A stretch of 55,249 nucleotides of DNA. Source: Lachnospiraceae bacterium (lineage in GTDB: Bacteria > Bacillota > Clostridia > Lachnospirales > Lachnospiraceae). This document shows positions 39,786-49,511 of the stretch, piece after piece. Where the stretch lies: the NCBI GenBank assembly GCA_019423745.1, contig JAHZAV010000018.1, positions 1 to 55,249 on the forward strand, read 5' to 3'. The translations under genes and the position numbers were made by a program. The notes below the pieces were generated by a model that saw only the letters and a program-made list of their open reading frames with translations, made no database searches and was not told the origin of the DNA. The number at the start of each line of letters is the position of its first letter. Position 1 is the stretch's first letter.

Positions 39786-41213
39786 ATGATGTACAAAAAG
39801 GTAAATGATTATATAAGAAATCATAATATGTTGGAGCAAAAGGACAAAGTGATAGCAGGCATATCGGGAGGAGCGGATTCCGTATGCCTGCTTTGTGTAC
39901 TTTTGGAGTTGAAAAGGGAATATAACCTGGAAATCAGAGCAGTGCACATTAATCACGGTCTTCGACCAGGGGCAGCGGAGGATGATGAATCTCATGTCCG
40001 CCAGCTATGTCAAGAGATGGGAGTACCTCTGGAAGTGTATCGGATTGATGTGGCGCATCTGGCAAAACAGCAAGGTCTGTCCAGTGAGGAAGCGGGTAGG
40101 CATGCCAGAAGAATGGCATTTGAAAAGGAAGCAGAAAAGTTTGGGGCGGCAAAGATTGCGCTGGCTCACCACATGAATGATAATGTAGAAACGCTGCTTT
40201 TAAATATTGCAAGAGGAACCGGTTTAAAAGGTTTAGGGGGGATACGTCCGGTAGCGGGACAATACATTCATCCTCTTCTTGGAGTTTCCAGACAAGAGAT
40301 AGAAGAATTTCTTGCTGAAAAACAGCTGGATTATTGTATGGATGCTACAAATTATGAGGATACTTATACACGGAATCGTATTCGCAATCATATCATTCCA
40401 TATATGGAAGAGGAAATTAATGCAAAATTTACGGAGCATGCATGCAGTATGATGGAGCAGATGGGGCAGTTGTGGGATTATATTGCAGGAGAAATACACA
40501 GAGCAGAAGATAAAACGGTAGTGTACGTCCAAAAGCAGGGAATGGTAGAAGCGTTGATAAAAAAAGAGAAGTTTGAAGCACTTCCGGCAACGTTACGCCC
40601 CTATTTGATCCGGCAAGTGCTGGAGAAAATATCGGGGCAGCAGAAGGATCTGGAGAGTGTTCATTTGAAGGGGATAGAAGGGCTGTTTCGGAAGCAAACA
40701 GGCAGAAGGCTGGATCTTCCCTATCAAATGTGTGCACGGCGCTGTTATGAAGGCGTAGAAGTTGCAAAGAACATTTCAGAGAAGAAATATTGCGGTCAAG
40801 GGCAGAAACCCAACCAGGACTCTAAGATACCGGAAAGAAAACCGGAAGCTGTGAAAATGCGTGTGCTGGATTGGAGGGAAGCTGATGGGATGTACGGTAC
40901 AATTTCTCAAACCCCCTACACGAAATGGTTTGATTATGATATAATTAAAAACAGTGTTACCATCAGGACTCGCCGACCTGGCGACTACATTACAATAGAT
41001 AGAAATGGAAGGACGCAGAAGCTGAAGCAATATTTTATTAACGAAAAAATTCCTCAAAAGGAAAGAGATGAAATTTTGCTTGCAGCGGATGGGAACCATA
41101 TTCTTTGGGTGATAGGCTATCGGAGGGGATGTGCCTGTGAGGTAACGGAATACACAAGAAAAATTCTGGAAATTACAATAGACGGAGGAGAAAATTATGG
41201 CAGAGACAATTAG
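39786..41213 (+). CDS. tilS: tRNA(Ile)-lysidine synthase
   Basis: A 475-residue enzyme that converts C34 of tRNA-Ile(CAU) to lysidine, needed to read AUA. The PP-loop ATPase motif is AGISGGADSVCLL, followed by AVHINHGLRPGAAEDDESHV and ALAHHMNDNVETLLLN. The C-terminal TilS domain has RTRRPGDYI, RTQKLKQYFINEKIP and LWVIGYR. GCGGGAG lies five bases before ATG 39786; a TTG at 39759 starts too early. It overlaps hpt by 17 bases. Confidence 0.95.
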   Translation: MMYKKVNDYIRNHNMLEQKDKVIAGISGGADSVCLLCVLLELKREYNLEIRAVHINHGLRPGAAEDDESHVRQLCQEMGVPLEVYRIDVAHLAKQQGLSSEEAGRHARRMAFEKEAEKFGAAKIALAHHMNDNVETLLLNIARGTGLKGLGGIRPVAGQYIHPLLGVSRQEIEEFLAEKQLDYCMDATNYEDTYTRNRIRNHIIPYMEEEINAKFTEHACSMMEQMGQLWDYIAGEIHRAEDKTVVYVQKQGMVEALIKKEKFEALPATLRPYLIRQVLEKISGQQKDLESVHLKGIEGLFRKQTGRRLDLPYQMCARRCYEGVEVAKNISEKKYCGQGQKPNQDSKIPERKPEAVKMRVLDWREADGMYGTISQTPYTKWFDYDIIKNSVTIRTRRPGDYITIDRNGRTQKLKQYFINEKIPQKERDEILLAADGNHILWVIGYRRGCACEVTEYTRKILEITIDGGENYGRDN

Positions 41214-41724
41214 AGAGCTGGTGTCAGAGCAGGAAGTTGAGGCAAGAGTCTGCGAACTGGGCAGACAAATAAGTGAAGATTATGCCGGACGGCAGGTGCA
41301 TCTTATTTGTGTTCTCAAAGGCGGCGTATTTTTCATGTGCGAGCTGGCTAAAAGAATTACCGTGCCGGTATCTATGGATTTTATGAGTGTAAGCAGTTAT
41401 GGGGACGGAACGTCTTCCAGCGGGGTTGTAAAAATTGCGAAAGATCTTGATGAGTCCTTGGAAGGAAAAGATGTTTTGATTGTGGAGGATATTATCGATT
41501 CTGGAAGAACACTTTCTTATCTTTTGCAGATTCTGGAAAAAAGAAAACCAAATTCAATGAAGCTGTGTACGCTTCTTGATAAACCGGAACGCAGGGTGAT
41601 GCCAGTGACAGTAGATTATGTGGGATTCAATATACCAGATGAATTTGTTGTAGGCTATGGGTTGGATTATGCTCAGAAATACAGAAATCTGCCATACATT
41701 GGTGTTGTAGAAGGTGTGGAGTAG
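41197..41724 (+). CDS. hpt: Hypoxanthine phosphoribosyltransferase
   Basis: A 175-residue purine salvage enzyme joining PRPP to hypoxanthine or guanine. It has LICVLKGGVFFMCELAKRI, the PRPP-binding motif DVLIVEDIIDSGRTLSYLL and the base-binding YVGFNIPDEFVVGYGLDY. GGAGGAG is six bases before ATG 41197. It is translationally linked to tilS and followed by ftsH, the conserved Firmicutes order. Confidence 0.96.
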   Translation: MAETIRELVSEQEVEARVCELGRQISEDYAGRQVHLICVLKGGVFFMCELAKRITVPVSMDFMSVSSYGDGTSSSGVVKIAKDLDESLEGKDVLIVEDIIDSGRTLSYLLQILEKRKPNSMKLCTLLDKPERRVMPVTVDYVGFNIPDEFVVGYGLDYAQKYRNLPYIGVVEGVE

Positions 41725-41741
41725 AAAGGAGCAGCAAAGGA

Positions 41742-43592
41742 TTGAATAATAGAAAGAACAGAGGCCTTAGCGGGCTGACACTTTTAGTGTTTGTAGCCGT
41801 ACTGTTCGCAGCGCTTTGGTTTACCAATCAGATTGATCAAAGAGAGAAGGTAATCACCTATCAGGAGTTTACACAGCTGGCCGGCAGTGGTGATATCGAT
41901 ACTGTTGAGGTGGTTCAGAATAAGAATGTTCCTACCGGGCGGTTAGAGATTATGCTGAAATCCGATGTGGAAGGCGCAGAGAGAAAGATTTTGTATGTCT
42001 CTGATGTCAACGAAATGCAGGATTATCTGCAGGAAAACAATATCAGTTATATTGTTTCGGATATTCCACAGGACAATTGGTTTATGACTAGTATTTTCCC
42101 GACACTTCTTATGTTGGCAGGACTTTTGTTCCTTTTCTTTATGATGAATCGCCAAGGCGGAGGGGCAAATGCGAAGGCCATGAGTTTTGGGAAAAGTCGT
42201 GCAAGGATGAGTACAGATCGGGATAAGAAGATTACCTTTGCACAGGTAGCGGGTCTGAAGGAAGAGAAAGAAGAGCTGGAGGAAATAGTAGATTTCTTGA
42301 AAGCTCCGAAAAAATACATTCAGGTTGGGGCCAGAATTCCAAAAGGTGTCCTTCTGGTGGGGCCTCCGGGAACAGGAAAGACGTTGCTGGCAAAAGCGGT
42401 AGCAGGAGAAGCGGGAGTTCCGTTTTTTAGTATATCAGGTTCCGATTTTGTAGAGATGTTTGTGGGTGTAGGAGCTTCCCGTGTCAGAGACTTATTTGAG
42501 GAAGCCAAGAAAAATGCACCTTGCATCATTTTTATTGATGAGATTGATGCAGTTGCCAGAAGAAGAGGAACCGGAATGGGCGGCGGCCATGACGAGAGAG
42601 AACAGACTTTGAATCAGCTTCTTGTAGAGATGGATGGGTTCGGAGTGAACGAAGGAATTATTGTGATGTCTGCAACGAACAGGGTAGATATTCTGGATCC
42701 TGCAATTCTTCGTCCGGGGCGTTTTGACAGAAAAGTTGCAGTGGGAAGACCGGATGTGCAGGGAAGAGAGGAAATTCTTAAAGTCCATGCAAAAGGGAAA
42801 CCACTTGGTGATGATGTGGATTTGAAACAGATTGCTCAGACTACAGCAGGTTTTACAGGAGCAGATCTTGAAAACCTTTTAAATGAAGCGGCAATTCTTG
42901 CAGCAAAGGAAGGGAGAGTTTATCTGCAGCAGTCCGACATCCGTCATGCCTTTGTGAAGGTTGGCATCGGAGCAGAGAAGAAGAGCAGAGTAATTTCCGA
43001 TAAAGAAAAAAAGATTACAGCATATCACGAGGCAGGGCATGCTATTTTGTTCCATGTTCTGCCGGATGTAGGACCGGTATACAGTGTGTCTATTATACCG
43101 ACGGGAGTAGGGGCAGCAGGATATACCATGCCTTTGCCGGAGCGGGATGATATGTTCAATACAAAAGGAAAAATGCTTCAGGATATTACAGTGGCTTTAG
43201 GTGGCCGCGTAGCAGAAGAGGAGATCTTTGACGATATTACTACGGGGGCATCACAGGATATTAAGCAGGCAACAAGTTTGGCCAAATCTATGGTTACAAA
43301 GTTTGGTATGTCGGAAAAAATAGGGCTTATTAACTACGATAACGACAGTGATGAAGTCTTTATCGGACGGGATCTTGCTCATGCATCCAGAGGATATGGA
43401 GAGCAGGTTGCGGCTACTATTGATGAGGAAGTAAAAAATATTATTGATACATGCTATGACCGTGCAAGACGGATTATCCGTACGTATCATAGTGTGCTGG
43501 ATGCGTGTGCACAGTTGTTATTAGAAAAAGAAAAAATTACCAGAGAAGAATTTGAAGCTCTTTTTGATGGGGTTGAAATTTTGGAAATGTAA
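41742..43592 (+). CDS. ftsH: ATP-dependent zinc metalloprotease FtsH
   Basis: A 616-residue membrane protease that degrades unstable membrane and cytoplasmic proteins. Membrane helices lie at about 10-27 and 105-127. The AAA+ module has Walker A GPPGTGKT (~207), Walker B IIFIDEIDAVA and the second region of homology ATNRVDILDPAILRPGRFDR. The zinc site is HEAGH (~429) with the third ligand in DDITTGASQD. It starts at TTG 41742; AAAGGAG is ten bases upstream. The outer domain is short, as usual. Confidence 0.97.
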   Translation: MNNRKNRGLSGLTLLVFVAVLFAALWFTNQIDQREKVITYQEFTQLAGSGDIDTVEVVQNKNVPTGRLEIMLKSDVEGAERKILYVSDVNEMQDYLQENNISYIVSDIPQDNWFMTSIFPTLLMLAGLLFLFFMMNRQGGGANAKAMSFGKSRARMSTDRDKKITFAQVAGLKEEKEELEEIVDFLKAPKKYIQVGARIPKGVLLVGPPGTGKTLLAKAVAGEAGVPFFSISGSDFVEMFVGVGASRVRDLFEEAKKNAPCIIFIDEIDAVARRRGTGMGGGHDEREQTLNQLLVEMDGFGVNEGIIVMSATNRVDILDPAILRPGRFDRKVAVGRPDVQGREEILKVHAKGKPLGDDVDLKQIAQTTAGFTGADLENLLNEAAILAAKEGRVYLQQSDIRHAFVKVGIGAEKKSRVISDKEKKITAYHEAGHAILFHVLPDVGPVYSVSIIPTGVGAAGYTMPLPERDDMFNTKGKMLQDITVALGGRVAEEEIFDDITTGASQDIKQATSLAKSMVTKFGMSEKIGLINYDNDSDEVFIGRDLAHASRGYGEQVAATIDEEVKNIIDTCYDRARRIIRTYHSVLDACAQLLLEKEKITREEFEALFDGVEILEM

Positions 43593-43609
43593 AGTCAGGC
43601 GGCGATTAA

Positions 43610-45652
43610 ATGAATAAAAAGGCATTATTTTGTGACGGTACAGGGAATTACGTTTTTCCGCCGGAACCTCTTGCGGGACAGCAGATTACTCTGCAGTTTC
43701 GGACCGGGGCTGAAGAAGTGGATCAGGTGTTTTTGATTACTGACAGCCAGGAATATGAGATGGAAAAAAGAAGCACTTCCGGAGTGTTCGACTATTATGC
43801 AGCAACAATACAGCTGGGAGAAGAAAGATTCCGCTACTGCTTTCGGGTAGTAGCGGGTAAAGAAGTTTGTTATTATAATCAGTTTGGAGTTATGGATGAG
43901 AGAATCACAGACTATGCATTTGAGATTGCTCCGGGATTTACAACTCCTGACTGGGCAAAAGGTGCGGTTATGTACCAGATCTTTGTGGATCGTTTTTACA
44001 ATGGCGATCCCGCTAATGATGTGGAGGATGGAGAATATATTTATATTGGAGCGCCTACTACGAAGGTGCGGGACTGGAACAAATATCCGGCCAATATGGG
44101 TGTTAGAGAATTTTATGGCGGAGATTTAAAAGGAGTACTGGAAAAACTGGATTATCTTGAAGATCTGGGAGTAGAGGCGGTTTACTTTAATCCGTTGTTT
44201 GTATCTCCTTCAAACCACAAATATGACATACAGGATTATGATTATATTGATCCTCATTATGGAGTAATTGTGGAAGATGGAGGTGAGAACGTTCCTTCAG
44301 GTGTGTCGGATAATATACATGCGACAAAATACCAGAAAAGAGTAACAGACCGAAAAAACCTGGAAGCCAGTAATCGTTTATTTATTCGGTTAGTGGAGGA
44401 GTTTCACAAACGGGGAATAAAAGTTATTCTCGATGGGGTATTTAATCACTGCGGTTCGTTCAATAAATGGATGGATCGTGAAAGAATTTATGAGGGGCAG
44501 GATGGTTATGAAAGCGGAGCGTATATTTCAGCGCAGAGTCCTTATCGTAAATTTTTTGAATTCTTTCAAAATGAAGACAATAAGTGGCCTTATAATGGAA
44601 ATTATGATGGCTGGTGGGGGCATGATACACTGCCTAAGTTGAATTATGAAGGTTCAAGGGAACTGGAAGATTATATTATTTCCATCGGGAAAAAGTGGGT
44701 GTCACCTCCGTACAACGTGGATGGATGGAGGCTTGATGTCGCAGCAGATCTGGGACACAGTATCGAATATAACCATTATTTTTGGAAAAGATTTCGCCGG
44801 GAAATAAAAAAGGCGAATCCCGATGCATTAATTTTGGCAGAACATTATGGAGATCCTCAAGAATGGCTGCAGGGCGATGAGTGGGATTCGGTTATGAATT
44901 ATGATGCTTTTATGGAGCCGGTGACCTGGTTTCTTACAGGCATGGAAAAGCATAGTGATGAAGATAGAGAAGAACTTCATGGAAATACGGATAGTTTTAT
45001 CCGAGCTATGTTCCATCATATGTCCCATATGTTGACACCTTCTCTTCAGGTTGCCATGAATGAACTTTCTAATCATGACCATTCTCGATTTCTTACCCGA
45101 ACCAATCATATGGTGGGAAGAGCAAAGGATCTTGGTCCTGAAAAAGCAGGAGAATATGTAAATCTTGCAGTTATGCGTGAGGCCGTTACGATTCAGATGA
45201 CATGGGTCGGAGCACCGACAATATATTATGGTGATGAAGCAGGGCAATGTGGATTTACAGATCCAGATAACCGGAGGACTTATCCATGGGGAAATGAGAA
45301 TCATGAGTTGATTGCCTTTCATAAGGAACTAATTCGGATACACAAGAATTATGAAGTTTTTAAAACGGGATCTTTACAATGGTTGGTAAAAGAAGAAAAT
45401 CTGTTGGCATATGGGCGGTTTAATAATGACGATCAATTTGTTGTTATTATTAATCACAGTAGTGAGTTAAAAGAAGTGCATGTGCCTGTATGGATCCTGG
45501 GAGTTCCTCTGCAAGGGGGCATGAGGCGTTTAATTTATTCCTATGAAAATGGATATACGACGGAATTTGATGAAATTCATGTAGTAGATGGTGAGATTGT
45601 AGTGAATATGGGAAGCCACTCTGCACTCATTGCTAAAAATAAAGTTTTTTAA
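43610..45652 (+). CDS. GH13 alpha-amylase-family enzyme, cytoplasmic (neopullulanase/cyclomaltodextrinase type)
   Basis: A 680-residue protein without a signal peptide. An N-terminal beta-sandwich (about 1-110) precedes the catalytic barrel: MYQIFVDRFYNGDP, VILDGVFNHCGS, VDGWRLDVAADLG (nucleophile Asp), ALILAEHYGDP (acid/base Glu) and NELSNHDHSR (stabilising Asp). The N-domain and IFVDRFYNGD point to the group of intracellular enzymes that open cyclodextrins or trim short maltodextrins. A weak AGGCGG site precedes ATG 43610. It lies 18 bases after ftsH with no terminator; glycogen breakdown products would be natural substrates. Confidence 0.92.
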   Translation: MNKKALFCDGTGNYVFPPEPLAGQQITLQFRTGAEEVDQVFLITDSQEYEMEKRSTSGVFDYYAATIQLGEERFRYCFRVVAGKEVCYYNQFGVMDERITDYAFEIAPGFTTPDWAKGAVMYQIFVDRFYNGDPANDVEDGEYIYIGAPTTKVRDWNKYPANMGVREFYGGDLKGVLEKLDYLEDLGVEAVYFNPLFVSPSNHKYDIQDYDYIDPHYGVIVEDGGENVPSGVSDNIHATKYQKRVTDRKNLEASNRLFIRLVEEFHKRGIKVILDGVFNHCGSFNKWMDRERIYEGQDGYESGAYISAQSPYRKFFEFFQNEDNKWPYNGNYDGWWGHDTLPKLNYEGSRELEDYIISIGKKWVSPPYNVDGWRLDVAADLGHSIEYNHYFWKRFRREIKKANPDALILAEHYGDPQEWLQGDEWDSVMNYDAFMEPVTWFLTGMEKHSDEDREELHGNTDSFIRAMFHHMSHMLTPSLQVAMNELSNHDHSRFLTRTNHMVGRAKDLGPEKAGEYVNLAVMREAVTIQMTWVGAPTIYYGDEAGQCGFTDPDNRRTYPWGNENHELIAFHKELIRIHKNYEVFKTGSLQWLVKEENLLAYGRFNNDDQFVVIINHSSELKEVHVPVWILGVPLQGGMRRLIYSYENGYTTEFDEIHVVDGEIVVNMGSHSALIAKNKVF

Positions 45653-45685
45653 ATATAGATAAAATGAAGATACAAAAAGTCAGAA

Positions 45686-45724
45686 GACAAAATAAGAGGG
45701 CTTAAAAAGCCCTCTTATTTTGTC
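45686..45724. terminator. Bidirectional terminator between the amylase and map
   Basis: A perfect 18-bp stem (45686-45703 with 45707-45724) with loop AAA. A/T-rich flanks serve both strands; it overlaps the map stop codon. Confidence 0.9.
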
Positions 45725-46524
45725 AGTACTTCCACGCCATCTTCGGTGATAAGTACCATATATTCAATTTGAGCAGAAAGCCCATCATCAATAGTATAAA
45801 CAGTCCAGCCGTTATCTTCATCTATAAAGAAATCAGGACTTCCTTCATTGATCATGGGTTCGATGGTGAACATCATACCAGGAACAAGAACCATTTCTGT
45901 ACCTTTAGGAGAGACGTAGCTTACGAAAGGATCCTCATGAAATTCCAATCCGATTCCGTGACCGCCGATATCCTCTACCACCGAATAACCGTTTGCGCGG
46001 GCGTGGGAGTTAATGGCATATGCAATGTCTCCCAGGTGTCCCCATGGACGAGCTTCTTTCAGTCCCAGCTCTACACACTCTTGTGTGACTCGAAGAAGTT
46101 TTCTGGCGGGTTCATCAATATTGCCAATGGCAAACATGCGGGAAGCGTCGGAATAGTAACCATCCAAAATAGTGGATACATCTACATTAATAATATCTCC
46201 ATCCTGAAGAATTTCATGCTCATCTGGAATTCCGTGACAGATGACATTGTTAATAGAAGTGCATACGCTTTTGGGGAATCCTTCGTAATTTAAAGGAGCC
46301 GGGATTCCGCCATGTTTTGTGGTATAATCATAGACCAGCCGATCGATTTGTGCTGTGCTCATACCGACTTGTATGTGTGAAGCTACGTGATCCAAAACAG
46401 CTGTGTTTAGAGCTGCGCTTTCTTTAATTTTTTTAATTTGCTCCGGCGTTTTTAAAAGAGAGCGGTCGGGAACGATTTCTCCTTTTGCTGCAAGTGCCCA
46501 GAGTTTTACATCGTATTCATGCAT
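45715..46524 (-). CDS. map: Type I methionine aminopeptidase
   Basis: A 269-residue M24 metallopeptidase that removes the initiator Met. Metal ligands are all present: GDIINVDVSTILDGYYSD (two Asp), GHGIGLEFHEDP (His), FTIEPMIN (Glu) and QIEYMVLITEDG (Glu). The ~25-residue N-terminal extension lacks the SEC-C zinc motif seen in some clostridial MetAPs. GCAGGT precedes ATG 46524. It stands alone, outside the usual ribosomal-protein operon. Confidence 0.95.
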   Translation of the reverse strand: MHEYDVKLWALAAKGEIVPDRSLLKTPEQIKKIKESAALNTAVLDHVASHIQVGMSTAQIDRLVYDYTTKHGGIPAPLNYEGFPKSVCTSINNVICHGIPDEHEILQDGDIINVDVSTILDGYYSDASRMFAIGNIDEPARKLLRVTQECVELGLKEARPWGHLGDIAYAINSHARANGYSVVEDIGGHGIGLEFHEDPFVSYVSPKGTEMVLVPGMMFTIEPMINEGSPDFFIDEDNGWTVYTIDDGLSAQIEYMVLITEDGVEVLTK

Positions 46525-46613
46525 TTTTAATACCTGCTTTCCTGATGAAATAGATTTCTGATAAACAGTATATCTCTTTTACCGGTTCAGGTAAAGGGAG
46601 GGGGTGTTTTTTC

Positions 46614-46666
46614 TTGTGTCAGTTTTCAAAATGGGGTATAATAACCACAACGCGGTTATTATACCC
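46614..46666 (+). promoter_or_regulatory. pfkA promoter with a 13-bp palindrome over the -10
   Basis: TTGTGT (46614-46619), 17 bases, TATAAT (46637-46642). The -10 lies inside a perfect inverted repeat with 13-base arms (46634-46646 and 46654-46666) around seven bases, which also spans the predicted start of transcription near 46649. This is a good position for a repressor operator. A short TTTACC/GGTAAA hairpin (46578-46595 area) is upstream. Confidence 0.75.
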
Positions 46667-46675
46667 GTGTAAAAA

Positions 46676-46724
46676 GCGGATTCTGCAAGCTGGCGGGAAT
46701 CCGCGGCGTATCCACCAGGGATAT
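46676..46724 (+). promoter_or_regulatory. Structured pfkA leader
   Basis: Two successive hairpins, GCGGATT/AATCCGC (46676-46682 with 46698-46704) and a six-pair one (46708-46713 with 46719-46724). Neither is followed by a T run. They match no riboswitch I know. The leader of ~140 bases is long. Confidence 0.5.
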
Positions 46725-46790
46725 ACTGTGACGGCAGCAGATTTACAATATACCTGATGCGATTACGATATGGAAAGGAGTGAATGACTT

Positions 46791-47867
46791 ATGTTGAGAA
46801 TTGGAATGCTTACCAGTGGAGGAGATTGCCAGGCTTTGAATGCAGCTATGCGGGGCGTGGTTAAGGGACTTTTTTCAAAAAGAAATGATGTGGAGATTTA
46901 TGGTTTCAAAGATGGATATAAGGGATTGATTTATTCTGATTTTAAAATGCTTACATCATCTGATTTTTCAGGCATCCTTACAAGAGGAGGCACTATTTTG
47001 GGAACATCCAGACAACCGTTTAAACTGATGCGAGTTCCTGATCAAAATGGCCTGGATAAGGTAGAGGCGATGAAACATACTTATCATAAGTTGAACCTAG
47101 ATTGCCTGGTAATTCTTGGGGGAAATGGAACACATAAGACAGCAAATCTTCTTCGGGAAGAAGGACTCCATGTTATCACTCTTCCAAAAACGATTGATAA
47201 TGATTTGTGGGGAACGGACATGACTTTTGGGTTCCAGAGCGCGGTGGACATTGCAACAGATACCATTGATCGAATTCATACAACGGCAACATCCCACAGC
47301 CGTGTATTTATTGTAGAAGTAATGGGACACAAGGTCGGCTGGGTGACACTTCATGCAGGTATTGCCGGGGGCGCTGATATTATACTGTTGCCGGAAATCC
47401 CATATGACATTAAAGTTGTGACAGATGCTATTAATAAGAGAGCGCAGGAGGGCAAACATTTTACGATCATTGCAGTGGCGGAAGGAGCTATTTCTAAAGA
47501 GGATGCTAAGCTTTCAAAGAAAGAATTGAAAGCAAAGAAGGCCAAAGAAAATTATCCATCTGTTGCATATGAAATTGCAGAGAAAATACAGAAAAAGATG
47601 GATCAGGAAGTCCGCATTACAGTGCCGGGACATACCCAGAGAGGAGGATCCCCTTGTCCGTATGACCGTGTTCTTGCAACCCGACTGGGAGCTGCGGCTG
47701 CAGAAATGATTATGGATGGAGATTTTGGTTATATGGTAGCTATTAAGCGTGGAGAAATAACAAAGACCCCTCTTGCTGAAGTAGCCGGCAAACTGAAAGT
47801 AGTCGATCCTGAAGCTGGTATTATTAAAGAAGCAAGGCTTACCGGCATCAGTTTCGGTGATAAATAA
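46791..47867 (+). CDS. pfkA: 6-phosphofructokinase
   Basis: A 358-residue glycolytic kinase of the PFKA family. It has IGMLTSGGDCQALNAAMRG, the nucleotide-site motif LVILGGNGTHKTA, and the active site LPKTIDNDL with the catalytic Asp; VPGHTQRGGSPCPYDR binds the sugar phosphate. The classic ATP-type motif is GGDGS followed by PGTIDND; the GGNG plus PKTIDND combination (Gly at 104, Lys at 124 by E. coli numbering) is the group III type, so the phosphoryl donor is not certain. A Lys-rich insertion (KLSKKELKAKKAKE) is present. AAAGGAG precedes ATG 46791. It is followed by dnaX 35 bases later. Confidence 0.92.
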   Translation: MLRIGMLTSGGDCQALNAAMRGVVKGLFSKRNDVEIYGFKDGYKGLIYSDFKMLTSSDFSGILTRGGTILGTSRQPFKLMRVPDQNGLDKVEAMKHTYHKLNLDCLVILGGNGTHKTANLLREEGLHVITLPKTIDNDLWGTDMTFGFQSAVDIATDTIDRIHTTATSHSRVFIVEVMGHKVGWVTLHAGIAGGADIILLPEIPYDIKVVTDAINKRAQEGKHFTIIAVAEGAISKEDAKLSKKELKAKKAKENYPSVAYEIAEKIQKKMDQEVRITVPGHTQRGGSPCPYDRVLATRLGAAAAEMIMDGDFGYMVAIKRGEITKTPLAEVAGKLKVVDPEAGIIKEARLTGISFGDK

Positions 47868-47902
47868 TAGGGAAAAGAAATCAGACAGAAGGAGTGCATC
47901 AG

Positions 47903-49465
47903 ATGGGATATATGGCATTATACCGGAAATTCAGGCCCGGTGAATTTGAGGATGTCAAAGGGCAGGATGCCATTGTGACAACATTGAAAAATCAGATACG
48001 CACAGATCGGATCGGACATGCGTATCTCTTCTGTGGAACGCGGGGAACCGGGAAAACGACAGTAGCGAAAATTTTTGCCAAAGCAGTAAATTGTGAACAC
48101 CCAAATGAAGGAAGTCCGTGTGGAGAATGTCCTATGTGCCGTTCTATTGCGGCTGGTACATCCATGAATGTGATAGAAATTGACGCGGCATCCAACAATG
48201 GCGTCGACAATATCCGTGAAATTCGTGAAGAGGTTGCGTACCGCCCTACAGAGGGAAAATACAAGGTCTACATTATTGATGAGGTCCATATGTTGTCCAT
48301 TGGTGCTTTTAATGCACTCCTGAAAACTTTGGAAGAGCCGCCAGAATATGTTATTTTTATTTTGGCAACCACAGAGGCCCATAAAATACCAGTAACAATC
48401 TTAAGCAGATGTCAGAGGTATGATTTTAAAAGAATTTCTATCGATACCATAGCGGGACGTCTTGATGAATTGATTGCGAAAGAAGGGTTGGACGTAGAAG
48501 AAAAAGCAGTACGTTATATTGCCAGGATGGCAGATGGTTCCATGCGTGATGCCTTAAGTCTTCTGGATCAGTGTGCTGCGTTCTATATCGGTGAGAAATT
48601 AACTTATGATAATGTGTTGGAAGTGCTGGGAGCCGTTGATGCGGACGTGCTGGGTCGCCTTCTTGAGCAGCTTCTTGACCGGGATGTGAAACAAGTAATC
48701 GAGACAGTGGATGAGCTGGTTATGCAAGGTAGGGAACTTTCTCAGCTTGCAGCAGATTTTACCTGGTATCTTCGTAATCTGCTTCTTGTAAAGAGCTCAG
48801 AACAAATGGAAGAAGTGTTGGATGTATCCACAGAAAATCTTCAAAGAATTAAGGAAGAGGCAAAGAGAATAGAGGTAGATGAGTTGATTCGCTATATACG
48901 GATTTTTTCGGATCTTAGCAGTCAATTAAAGTATGCTACACAGAAAAGAGTACTTACGGAAGTGACATTTATCAGGCTGTGCCGTCCGGAGATGGAAATA
49001 AACACGGATTCGCTTCTTTCTAGGATACGAGCTCTGGAGGATGAGGTAAGGAAGAAAATGGCAGTTCCGGCAGAAGGTCAAAAGACTGTGTATGTGCAAA
49101 AGACAGAAGAAGTTCGTCCGAAGCCTCAGCTTGCAAGAGCGCTCACTGAAGATGTGAAGACAGTAGCGGAGAACTTTGGACAGATCCGGGAAGCGGCCCC
49201 TGCAGGGTTAAGACAATACCTTCGAAAGGCACGCCTAAGTGTAGGGGAAAATAATCACCTGATTATTGTTCTGGAGAATGAGGTGAGCGCAGGTTTTGTG
49301 GGGACGGAGGAACATAAAAACGAAATCAAGCGTATCATTGCCGAAAAGACTGGAAAGGAAATGGAGATAGATGTGCGCCAGGTGGAAGAAGGGCGTGCTT
49401 TTGAAGACAGCTATGTGGATATCGAAGAAGTGATTCACATGGAAATTACAGAAGAAGACGAATAG
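47903..49465 (+). CDS. dnaX: DNA polymerase III subunit gamma/tau
   Basis: A 520-residue clamp-loader ATPase. ALYRKFRPGEFEDVKGQ, Walker A FCGTRGTGKTTVAKIFAKA, the zinc-binding Cys run CGECPMC, Walker B KVYIIDEVHMLS and sensor 1 ILATTEAHKIP are all in place. The C-terminal ~150 residues are shorter than long tau forms. No A-run slippery site for gamma production was seen. ATG 47903 has AAGGAG eight bases upstream; GTG 47894 overlaps the site. It heads the conserved dnaX-ybaB-recR trio. Confidence 0.96.
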   Translation: MGYMALYRKFRPGEFEDVKGQDAIVTTLKNQIRTDRIGHAYLFCGTRGTGKTTVAKIFAKAVNCEHPNEGSPCGECPMCRSIAAGTSMNVIEIDAASNNGVDNIREIREEVAYRPTEGKYKVYIIDEVHMLSIGAFNALLKTLEEPPEYVIFILATTEAHKIPVTILSRCQRYDFKRISIDTIAGRLDELIAKEGLDVEEKAVRYIARMADGSMRDALSLLDQCAAFYIGEKLTYDNVLEVLGAVDADVLGRLLEQLLDRDVKQVIETVDELVMQGRELSQLAADFTWYLRNLLLVKSSEQMEEVLDVSTENLQRIKEEAKRIEVDELIRYIRIFSDLSSQLKYATQKRVLTEVTFIRLCRPEMEINTDSLLSRIRALEDEVRKKMAVPAEGQKTVYVQKTEEVRPKPQLARALTEDVKTVAENFGQIREAAPAGLRQYLRKARLSVGENNHLIIVLENEVSAGFVGTEEHKNEIKRIIAEKTGKEMEIDVRQVEEGRAFEDSYVDIEEVIHMEITEEDE

Positions 49466-49511
49466 TACAATATTTAGCATAACAGTATTTGAAATAAGGA
49501 GGATATTTAAT

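Noticed and set aside
47903..49465. Programmed frameshift in dnaX to give gamma
   Set aside because: No A-AAA-AAG-type slippery run followed by a hairpin was found in the relevant part of the gene.
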